DNA of 6,459 nt. Origin: an uncultured Arsenicibacter sp. (lineage in GTDB: Bacteria; Bacteroidota; Bacteroidia; Cytophagales; Spirosomataceae). The position numbers were made by a program, and so were the translations under genes. The stretch is taken from NCBI RefSeq assembly GCF_945952095.1, contig NZ_CAMFHL010000335.1, forward strand, positions 1 to 6,459, written 5' to 3'. Below the pieces are notes generated by a model. It saw nothing but the letters and a program-made list of their open reading frames with translations. It was not told where the DNA came from and ran no database searches. Shown here piece after piece: positions 1-6,130 of this stretch (positions within the stretch are counted from its first letter, which is position 1; each line of letters begins with the position of its first letter).

Positions 1-48
1 TCTACACGTAAGGAGTCGTCGGCAGCGTCAGATGTGTATAAGAGACAG
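1..48. other. Illumina Nextera adapter left on the contig end (artefact)
   Basis: This stretch is synthetic library sequence. Positions 1-7 (TCTACAC) match the 3' end of the P5 flow-cell adapter. Positions 8-15 (GTAAGGAG) match a standard Nextera i5 index, which I recall as S505/N505. Positions 16-48 match the Nextera read-1 transposase adapter and end with the 19-bp Tn5 mosaic end AGATGTGTATAAGAGACAG at 30-48. The order P5, index, adapter, mosaic end is exactly that of a Nextera library molecule. Genomic DNA therefore begins at 49. The adapter brings stop codons at 9-11 and 39-41 in the frame of the following gene, which is why that gene appears to start just after it. Confidence 0.97.
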
Positions 49-50
49 CC

Positions 51-1868
51 CAGAAAGTGCTTGGTGGCGGCAGTTCGCCGGAATGGATGAAAGACTACGG
101 TGTCTGGACCATGTTTGGCCGGCCAAAGCAAGGCCAGAGCCTTGATGAGGTGAAAAACCTGCTGCTCGCCGAAGTCGCCAAACTGAAGAGCGGTAATTTC
201 GACGATAAAGTCATTCAGTCGATTGTCAGCAACTACAAGAAGCGGCAGATCGAAGAATATGAGAACAATTACGGCCGCGCCGACAAGTTGCTGGAGGCGT
301 TCGTGCTGGCCCGTGGCGACCACTACGCGGATCAGACCAGCCTGATCGACGACATGGCTAAGGTAACGAAGCAGCAGGTTGTTGACTTTGCCAATAAATA
401 CCTGAAAGACAATTATGTAGTTGTCTACAAACGGAAAGGCGAAGACAAGAATATCAAGAAAGTTGACAAGCCGGCTATCACACCGGTAGAAGTTAACCGC
501 GAGGCGCAGTCGCCGTTCCTGCAACAGGTAAGCAACATGCCGATGGCCGATGTGCAACCCGTATGGCTTGATTACCAGAAGGATATTCAGCGCGGGAAAG
601 CCGGTGCGGCCGATGTACTGTATGTACAGAACACCGACAACGACCTGTTCCGCCTTGGCTACCGGATTCCGATGGGTACCTACCACAGCAAGGTGCTGCC
701 GATTGCTACCCAATACCTGCAATTCCTGAGCACCGACAAGTACTCGGCCGAGGAAATCAGCAAGGCATTTTTCGATCTGGCCTGCGCCTATAACATCTAT
801 TCGTCAGGCGATTACACAACGGTCCGGCTGTCGGGTCTTCAGGAGAATTTCGATAAGAGCGTTAAACTCCTCGACCACCTGCTCCGGAATTGTAAGCCGA
901 ATGAAGACGCGCTGGAAGCGCTGAAAGGCCGGATCCTGAAATCGCGCGCTGACAACAAGCTGAACAAAGGCACTATCATGCAGGGCCTGATCAACTATGC
1001 GCAGTATGGTCCGAAAAATCCGTTCAATAACCAGTTGACCAACGACGAACTGAAAGCACTGACATCCGCTCAGCTGCTTGACGTACTGCATACACTGTTC
1101 GATTATCCGCAGCAGATCATTTACTACGGACCAAAATCAATCGGTGACTTCAGCCGGGAGATTGCCAGCCAGCATCAGATGCCGGCACAGTTCCGTCCGG
1201 TAGCGAACCGTCAGGCGTTCACGCAGGTAGCCCAGACTCAGAATCAGGTGCTGTTTGCGGATTACGACATGGTACAATCCGAGATTTTCTGGGTACGGAA
1301 CACCGGTGCGTTTGATCCGGCAGTTATGCCTACAATTAACCTGTTCAACAACTACTTCGGTGGCAACATGGCCTCGGTTGTTTTCCAGACCCTGCGCGAA
1401 TCAAAGGCACTCGCCTACTCGACGTATGCGAACTACGACACGCCGGAACGCAAAGACGAGCAGTATTCGGTTAGTGCGTACATCGGCAGTCAGGCCGATA
1501 AGTTCCACGAAGCGGTTGCCGGTATGAATGAGCTGCTGAATGTACTGCCGGAGTCGCCGAAATTGCTCGAAACGGCCAAGACCAGCATGAAGAAAACGAT
1601 GCAGACGGAACGTATCCGTCAGGATGGTATCATTTACAGCTACCTTGATGCGCAGGAAAAAGGCCTTGATTACGATGCCCGTCAGAAAACCTACGAAGCG
1701 CTCGACAAGCTCTCGTATGCCGACCTAAAGAAATTCACGGAACAAAATCTGGCGAACAAGCCATATACCTATTGCGTCGTTGCGTCTGAAAAGCGGGTAA
1801 CGCCGCAGGATCTCGCTAAATACGGCACCGTGAAAAAGCTGTCGCTGGAAGAGATTTTCGGGTATTAA
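51..1868 (+). CDS. M16 family metallopeptidase (insulinase/pitrilysin-like), 5'-truncated
   Basis: This is the C-terminal part of a zinc metalloprotease of family M16. Such proteins consist of two homologous halves that close around peptide substrates; in Bacteroidota they are usually exported and about 930-980 residues long. About 603 residues remain, so roughly 350 are missing, including the HxxEH zinc-binding site of the first half. Numbering from the codon at 57, residues 1-140 are the end of the first half (GRPKQGQSLDEV, then a charged helix rich in K, E and N). Residues 185-370 form the third domain and 385-595 the fourth. The fourth domain has the conserved LRESKALAY segment, with R447 and Y454 at the positions of the substrate-binding Arg/Tyr pair of M16 C-terminal halves. 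The reading frame runs open back to the adapter junction (CAG AAA GTG), so the GTG at 57 is an internal valine codon and not a start. The TAA stop is at 1866-1868. No frameshift is seen. The family call is secure; the substrate is unknown. Confidence 0.93.
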   Translation, partial: QKVLGGGSSPEWMKDYGVWTMFGRPKQGQSLDEVKNLLLAEVAKLKSGNFDDKVIQSIVSNYKKRQIEEYENNYGRADKLLEAFVLARGDHYADQTSLIDDMAKVTKQQVVDFANKYLKDNYVVVYKRKGEDKNIKKVDKPAITPVEVNREAQSPFLQQVSNMPMADVQPVWLDYQKDIQRGKAGAADVLYVQNTDNDLFRLGYRIPMGTYHSKVLPIATQYLQFLSTDKYSAEEISKAFFDLACAYNIYSSGDYTTVRLSGLQENFDKSVKLLDHLLRNCKPNEDALEALKGRILKSRADNKLNKGTIMQGLINYAQYGPKNPFNNQLTNDELKALTSAQLLDVLHTLFDYPQQIIYYGPKSIGDFSREIASQHQMPAQFRPVANRQAFTQVAQTQNQVLFADYDMVQSEIFWVRNTGAFDPAVMPTINLFNNYFGGNMASVVFQTLRESKALAYSTYANYDTPERKDEQYSVSAYIGSQADKFHEAVAGMNELLNVLPESPKLLETAKTSMKKTMQTERIRQDGIIYSYLDAQEKGLDYDARQKTYEALDKLSYADLKKFTEQNLANKPYTYCVVASEKRVTPQDLAKYGTVKKLSLEEIFGY

Positions 1869-1896
1869 CAGCTGAAAATATCGAATTTACCCTTTC

Positions 1897-1970
1897 TTGT
1901 CATTCCGACGCAGGAGGAATCTTTGTACTTTAGAGAAGCCACAAAGATTCCTCCTGCGTCGGAATGACAA
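1897..1970. repeat. Perfect 30-bp inverted repeat, candidate dispersed palindromic element
   Basis: The arms at 1897-1926 and 1941-1970 are exact reverse complements over 30 bp and enclose a 14-nt loop (1927-1940). The arm core is CATTCCGACGCAGGAGGAAT. Pairing stops abruptly at both ends. The element lies between the M16 stop (1868) and the methyltransferase start (1992). From memory, and not verified here, closely similar GTCATTCCGACG...GGAGGAATCT palindromes recur between genes in many Bacteroidota genomes, so this is probably one copy of a dispersed REP-like or miniature element. As RNA it would form a very stable hairpin. The sequence after the right arm is only moderately T-rich (CTTTCTTTAG), so it could also terminate transcription of the M16 gene, though it is not a classic intrinsic terminator. 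Confidence 0.85.
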
Positions 1971-1991
1971 CTTTCTTTAGAACCATTCATT

Positions 1992-2699
1992 TTGTTTCGT
2001 TTTAAACAATTTACGGTGCGGCAGGAACGGGCAGCGATGAAAGTCTGTACCGATGCCTGCCTGTTGGGCGCGTTCGCCGACGTAGCCAATGAGCAACCCG
2101 TACGTCTGCTCGACATCGGCACCGGTACCGGCCTGCTGGCACTCATGGCCGCTCAACGCAACCCGAACGCCCGGATCGACGCTGTCGAAATTGATGCCGA
2201 TGCCGCGCAACAGGCGACCGAAAACGTTACCGCCAGCCCCTTTGCCGGCCGGATCACGATCCGGCACACCCCTGTGCAGGAATTTACCCCGGCGTCGACA
2301 GCCTACGACCGGATTCTCACCAATCCGCCGTTTTACACCAATCACCTGCGGTCGCCGGACGCCGCCGTCAACCGTGCGCTGCATACCGATGACCTGCCTT
2401 TCGGCGATTTACTGGCAGCTGTCGGCCGGCTTTTAGCCCGCAACGGGCAATGGTGGGTATTGCTGCCTCCGTACGAAATGGATCAGCTGACACAGCAGGC
2501 AGCCCACACCGGTCTGACGCCTTTCCGGCGGCTTCGGGTACAGCACCATGCCAACAAACCGTTCTTCCGGCACATTACCGGCTTTTCGTTTGCCGGTCAG
2601 CCACTGGCAGACAGTACACTGGCCATTTATGAAACCGACGGCCGGACCTACACTGCCGCCTTCCGCAGCTTATTGCAAGACTTTTATCTGATATTTTAG
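1992..2699 (+). CDS. trmN6: tRNA1(Val) (adenine(37)-N6)-methyltransferase, TrmN6/YfiC family
   Basis: This is a class I SAM-dependent methyltransferase that in E. coli (YfiC) makes N6-methyladenosine at position 37 of tRNA1(Val) in the cytoplasm. The 235-residue length is normal for the family. The N-terminus FRFKQFTVRQERAAMKVCTD (residues 2-21) is the family signature. DIGTGTGLLALMAAQ (41-55) is the SAM-binding motif I. The acidic end of strand 2 is in VEID (65-68). NPPF (111-114) is the N6-adenine catalytic motif, typical of enzymes that methylate an exocyclic amino group. The likely start is the TTG at 1992: the frame is closed by TGA at 1965-1967 and has no ATG or GTG between the two. The signature begins right after the TTG, so no N-terminal extension is needed. 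No Shine-Dalgarno sequence is evident, which is usual in this phylum. The gene sits 21 bp after the palindromic element, and no promoter is obvious. Family assignment is strong; target-tRNA specificity is inferred from the family. Confidence 0.93.
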   Translation: MFRFKQFTVRQERAAMKVCTDACLLGAFADVANEQPVRLLDIGTGTGLLALMAAQRNPNARIDAVEIDADAAQQATENVTASPFAGRITIRHTPVQEFTPASTAYDRILTNPPFYTNHLRSPDAAVNRALHTDDLPFGDLLAAVGRLLARNGQWWVLLPPYEMDQLTQQAAHTGLTPFRRLRVQHHANKPFFRHITGFSFAGQPLADSTLAIYETDGRTYTAAFRSLLQDFYLIF

Positions 2700-2708
2700 C
2701 CAAGGTCG

Positions 2709-2716
2709 TACCTTTG
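2709..2716 (+). promoter_or_regulatory. Candidate Bacteroidota -7 promoter element (TACCTTTG)
   Basis: TACCTTTG fits the Bacteroidota housekeeping sigma -7 consensus TAnnTTTG. It lies 10 bp after the methyltransferase stop codon and 106 bp before the glycosyltransferase start, so it would give a 5' leader of about 100 nt. The matching -33 TTTG-type element is weak: near the expected spacing only TATCTG around 2685-2690 is seen. The motif match is exact, but promoter function is inferred. Confidence 0.5.
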
Positions 2717-2822
2717 TCGTGTCCGGAATTATTTCGGGAGTGGCCACTGTTTCAGTAACAGGGGAATACGGCTAGCCAATGCGGCCCCGGCCCCCACGTA
2801 GCAATAGCGGATTTTCAACTGA

Positions 2823-3794
2823 ATGACACATATTCCTTTGCAGCTTTCTGTCCTGATTCCTCTTTTTAACGAGGACGAATCACTACCTGAACTTCATGAC
2901 TGGATCGTTCGGGTAGCCACAGAGCATCAGTTCACATACGAAATTCTTTTTGTCGATGACGGCAGTTCCGACAACTCATGGGAGGTAGTTCAGACCTTGT
3001 CGGCCCGTAACCCGCACGTGCGGGGCATCCGGTTTGGCCGGAATTACGGCAAAACCGCCGCTTTACAGGTTGGTTTTCAGGCCTGTCGGGGCAGTGTGGT
3101 GATTACCATGGATGCCGATTTGCAGGACAGCCCCGATGAGATTCCGGAGCTGTACCGGATGATTACCGAAGACGGATACGATCTGGTCTCGGGCTGGAAA
3201 AAGAAGCGCTATGACCCTATCAGCAAGACCCTCCCGACCAAACTGTTCAACGGTGTGTCGCGGATGGTCTCCGGCGTTAAGCTCCATGATTTCAACTGCG
3301 GGCTGAAAGCCTACCGCGGCAAAGTGGTGAAAACCTTTAACCTTTACGGCGAAATGCACCGCAACCTGCCGATTGTGGCGAAATGGAACGGCTTTTCGAA
3401 GATCGGGGAAAAGGTGGTTCAGCACCGCGCCCGTAAATACGGATCGACTAAATTCGGGCTTGACCGGTTTATTAACGGGTTTCTTGATCTGCTGGTCATT
3501 GCCTTTATGCAGAAATTCGGCAAGCGGCCGATGCACTTTTTCGGCGGATTCGGGACATTTTCCTTTTTTGTCGGCACCCTGATTGCGCTGTATCTGATCG
3601 GAGAAAAACTATACCGCATATCGCAGGGCGTCCGCTACCGGAACGTAACGGATAACCCGATGTTTTTCTTTGGCTTAGTGGCCATTATACTGGGGGTTCA
3701 GCTCTTTCTGGCCGGCTTTATCGGTGAGTTACTGATCCGGCAGTTTGCTCCCAAAACAACTGACTTCCAGATCGCTGAACGGGTTGGCGAATAA
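2823..3794 (+). CDS. Family 2 glycosyltransferase, DPM1/GtrB-like, with two C-terminal membrane helices
   Basis: This is a membrane-bound GT2 enzyme of the polyprenyl-phosphate sugar transferase type. Relatives move a sugar from a nucleotide donor to undecaprenyl or dolichyl phosphate at the cytoplasmic face of the inner membrane, for later use in surface polysaccharide or glycan modification. The 323-residue length is usual. Residues 8-20 (LSVLIPLFNEDES) start the GT-A fold, VDDGSSD (44-50) contacts the nucleotide, and DADLQD (97-102) carries the DxD-type metal/donor site. FNCGLKAYR (157-165) and RARKYGSTKFG (202-212) are conserved in this subfamily. Hydrophobic segments at about 238-262 and 279-305 form a C-terminal hairpin membrane anchor, as in GtrB and DPM-like enzymes. 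The start is well fixed: an in-frame TGA (2820-2822) directly precedes the ATG. A likely promoter lies about 110 bp upstream. The sugar and the final acceptor cannot be read from sequence, and no other glycan gene is in the window. Confidence 0.92.
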   Translation: MTHIPLQLSVLIPLFNEDESLPELHDWIVRVATEHQFTYEILFVDDGSSDNSWEVVQTLSARNPHVRGIRFGRNYGKTAALQVGFQACRGSVVITMDADLQDSPDEIPELYRMITEDGYDLVSGWKKKRYDPISKTLPTKLFNGVSRMVSGVKLHDFNCGLKAYRGKVVKTFNLYGEMHRNLPIVAKWNGFSKIGEKVVQHRARKYGSTKFGLDRFINGFLDLLVIAFMQKFGKRPMHFFGGFGTFSFFVGTLIALYLIGEKLYRISQGVRYRNVTDNPMFFFGLVAIILGVQLFLAGFIGELLIRQFAPKTTDFQIAERVGE

Positions 3795-3867
3795 ACCACA
3801 AAGACGCGAAGTATCTGAGAAACACTACGTAATTTATATTTCTCAGGTACTTTCCGGCGTTGTGGTT
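3794..3867. terminator. Imperfect hairpin between convergent genes, candidate bidirectional terminator
   Basis: The arms at 3794-3822 and 3839-3867 pair at 24 of 29 positions around a 16-nt A/T-rich loop. The outer 8 bp (AACCACAA with TTGTGGTT) and inner 8 bp (CTGAGAAA with TTTCTCAG) pair perfectly, with a patchy middle. The left arm begins on the last base of the glycosyltransferase stop codon (3792-3794). The right arm ends within the porZ stop codon (3866-3868, read on the minus strand). It therefore fills the whole 71-bp gap between the convergent genes and, being symmetric, could terminate transcripts from both sides. No clear T-tract follows either arm, so the terminator role is inferred. 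The CCACAAAGACGCGAAG wording resembles a repeat type I recall between Bacteroidota genes, so it may be a decayed dispersed palindrome. Confidence 0.6.
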
Positions 3868-6130
3868 ACCTTACAACAGCCAGTTTACCGGCCACACCTT
3901 CTTCCCCGTTTGCTGCTATGGCAATCACCAGATAAATGCCTGTCCGGACAGGGCGTCCCCGATAATCGAGCAGGTTCCAGGTGGCCGTACCACCCTGAGC
4001 TTTTGTCTCGTACACCAGCTGACCGGCCGCATCCAGAATCTTTACGGCGGCCTGGTCCACCAGACCGTTTATTGCCACCACACCGCTGAAATCCGGCCGC
4101 ACCGGATTCGGGAAGACCGTTACCTTATTCAGTGTACCGGCCGGTTCAGTAGCCACGCCCCGGTATGACACCAGCCCCGCCGTCGTCGCCACAAAAACCG
4201 ACCCGCTGACGGGCTCAACCGCTACATCCAGAATCTGGTCCGACGGCAAGGGACTATTCGCCGTAGTGAATGTTTCGAACAACTCAGTGCCGTCGGCCGC
4301 CACGCGGTACAATCCGCTTTTTGTCGCAATCCATTTCCGGTTACCACCATCCACGGCTATGGCTGTCACTGACTCATTGGCCAGCAACCGCCGCCGGTTC
4401 AGAATCGGTATGGCTGCGTTAACAGCACCCGTAAATACGTTGTACGGGTCATCAAAAACAGCAACGCCAAGGTCAGTACCAACCCAGATCAGCCCGCTTC
4501 TGTCCTTGGCCAGGGTCCGTACAATGTTGTTCGGCAGCCCCCCTTCATTGGCCGTTGCGTATAAATACCGTGTCTGAGCAGTCTGTGGGTTAAACACCAG
4601 AATGCTGCTGTAACTCAGCCGAAGCCACAGATTACCGTTATCGTCGGGCACAATCTGCGCCACGTTTTGCTGCGACACCGTCCGGAACGAGTCAAATTGT
4701 CCGTTTGGCCGGCGCACGTGTAACGTCGTTGGCTGCGTGCCGGTCGGTGCTGTCGCGATCCAGAGGTTGCCGTCATAGTCTGTAGCCAGCGCCGTAATGT
4801 AGGGGCTGATGGTTGACGGCATGGTCACCGCCACCGGATTCTGACCCTCTCCCTGCATCCAGAGACCACCTCCGTAACTGCCCAGAAACAACTGCTGACC
4901 GGCGACTCCATAGGCCGCCGAATTAAACGGTATGATCGTATTCGGGTATGCCTGCCAGCGTCCTTCGCTCACCGAAAGTTTACCCGATTGCCGGTCATTA
5001 TCCAGCGAAAGCGGCGTGTCCAGGTTATTCCCCCCCAATGCCACAAGCTGCTGGCTGTAAGCAAACAAACGGGGAAACTGATCCGACGGCGGTCCTTCGG
5101 GAATAATCGGCTGAAACGCGCCGTTCTGTCCCTGTAAGAGGCCGTTCTGTGCATCCGCCACCCATACACCGGCCCCGTCAGCGACGGCATCCTGTGGCTG
5201 ATTCAGCAGATTGCCCTGAAAGGCGATTCCGCTGGTATTGGTCAGCCGCGAGCCGGTAATTACTAATTGATTCACATCTGCCGGTGTTGCTGCCGCCCTG
5301 GGCGTCGGGAAAAAGCGGACCGGTGTTGTGGTCGTGGCCTGAACAAGTGCCCACCGGCCCTGCTGCCGTTCGTAGACACCCATCCCTTCGACCGCTGCCC
5401 GCAATCGTCCGCCCACACTGCCAAGCGCCGCCACCGGTTGATTGTCCGGAGCGCCGATTGTCCGCCAGTTGCCGTAATACGCAAGATTGATCCTGTCTGA
5501 AAACGGAGCTGCCAGCAGACCGCGGTTCGTCAGCGCGTAGAGCGTATCCTGACTCAGGGCCGTGGCCGGAACAGCCACCTCACTGCCGCCTGTACCGATA
5601 TTGCGGTAGGTATCGCGGATGCCGGCCTGTACCGGATCAAACACCACAATACCGAAGTTGGTACTCACATACACATTGCGGCCGGTACCCAACGTATACG
5701 CCTGATTTGCCTGCCGGTTAACAGGCAGCTGCGAAGCATTTTTAATGGCATCTATGGTCTGTATTTCACCTGCCGGGTTGCCCTGTTTATCAACAGCCAG
5801 CAGGTCGATCATACCACTCCGGTAGTAAATCAGCAGTTTTCCGGATTGGGCATCATAATACAACCGGCTTACCCCCACATCGCTCAGGCCGTTGACTTTT
5901 GACAGCGCCGCGGTTTCGCCCGTTGTTTTATTGTAGTAAAATAAGCCATAGCGCGTTGCCGCGTATACCTGCCCGCCAGCGACCTCAACTGCCTGCGCCG
6001 ACTGGTAGGCGGCATGCGACTGCCACGTACCAACGGGCTGGCCATGAGCGGCGAAGAGCGGGCAGAGGGCAAAGAGCAGCATAGTGCACCACCATCCGGC
6101 AACCGGTATCCTGTTATTTATCATCCACAT
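3866..6130 (-). CDS. porZ: PorZ-like type IX secretion system protein (two-propeller protein with C-terminal sorting domain)
   Basis: This 754-residue protein matches the PorZ family in length and layout; Porphyromonas gingivalis PorZ is about 776 residues. PorZ is a cell-surface member of the T9SS attachment complex with PorU, PorV and PorQ, and in P. gingivalis it supplies anionic LPS to the PorU sortase. Residues 1-30 look like a Sec signal peptide (hydrophobic stretch to LFAAHG, then QPVGTW). Next come beta-propeller blades with the repeated 'W/V-ATxxGL' pattern: VYAATRYGLFYY (55-66), VYVSTNFGIVVFD (153-165), LWIAT (456-460), LIWVGTDLGVAVFD (547-560), KWIATKSGLYRV (599-610) and VFVATTAGLVSY (645-656). 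These resemble two-component-regulator propeller repeats. From residue 669 (KVTVFPNPVRPDFSG) to the end is a type A T9SS C-terminal domain with NP, DYRGRPVRTGIYLV and a final KLAVVR. The start may be the ATG at 6130 or the in-frame ATG at 6124. Either overlaps the end of the thymidine kinase gene, which suggests co-transcription. Orthology is likely; a different propeller-plus-CTD protein is the main alternative. Confidence 0.85.
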   Translation of the reverse strand: MWMINNRIPVAGWWCTMLLFALCPLFAAHGQPVGTWQSHAAYQSAQAVEVAGGQVYAATRYGLFYYNKTTGETAALSKVNGLSDVGVSRLYYDAQSGKLLIYYRSGMIDLLAVDKQGNPAGEIQTIDAIKNASQLPVNRQANQAYTLGTGRNVYVSTNFGIVVFDPVQAGIRDTYRNIGTGGSEVAVPATALSQDTLYALTNRGLLAAPFSDRINLAYYGNWRTIGAPDNQPVAALGSVGGRLRAAVEGMGVYERQQGRWALVQATTTTPVRFFPTPRAAATPADVNQLVITGSRLTNTSGIAFQGNLLNQPQDAVADGAGVWVADAQNGLLQGQNGAFQPIIPEGPPSDQFPRLFAYSQQLVALGGNNLDTPLSLDNDRQSGKLSVSEGRWQAYPNTIIPFNSAAYGVAGQQLFLGSYGGGLWMQGEGQNPVAVTMPSTISPYITALATDYDGNLWIATAPTGTQPTTLHVRRPNGQFDSFRTVSQQNVAQIVPDDNGNLWLRLSYSSILVFNPQTAQTRYLYATANEGGLPNNIVRTLAKDRSGLIWVGTDLGVAVFDDPYNVFTGAVNAAIPILNRRRLLANESVTAIAVDGGNRKWIATKSGLYRVAADGTELFETFTTANSPLPSDQILDVAVEPVSGSVFVATTAGLVSYRGVATEPAGTLNKVTVFPNPVRPDFSGVVAINGLVDQAAVKILDAAGQLVYETKAQGGTATWNLLDYRGRPVRTGIYLVIAIAANGEEGVAGKLAVVR

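Noticed and set aside
30..48. Tn5 mosaic end as evidence of a natural transposon insertion
   Set aside because: It is preceded by the synthetic Nextera adapter, i5 index and P5 tail, so it comes from library preparation.
57..59. GTG as the true start of the M16 peptidase
   Set aside because: The frame is open upstream to the adapter junction, and the protein lacks the whole catalytic half. The GTG is an internal codon exposed by the artefact.
1977..2384. Minus-strand open frame of 135 codons opposite the methyltransferase
   Set aside because: It lies opposite a gene with clear family motifs, has no recognisable domain, and is rich in Arg and Gly as expected for shadow frames in GC-rich DNA.
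3063..3536. Minus-strand open frame of 157 codons opposite the glycosyltransferase
   Set aside because: It is fully covered by the strongly supported GT2 gene, and the His- and Val-rich translation shows no family features.
3745..4168. Plus-strand open frames crossing the convergent junction into porZ
   Set aside because: They start inside the GT2 gene or the hairpin and run antisense to the T9SS sorting domain. The composition is artefact-like and there is no domain.
5267..5500. Several overlapping open frames on both strands inside the porZ propeller region
   Set aside because: Their translations are rich in Arg, Pro and Cys without motifs, while the porZ frame is intact throughout.
3900..5980. 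Internal repeats in porZ considered as DNA repeats or a repeat array
   Set aside because: The similarity is at protein level only (beta-propeller blades); nucleotide copies are too diverged to count as DNA repeats or CRISPR units.
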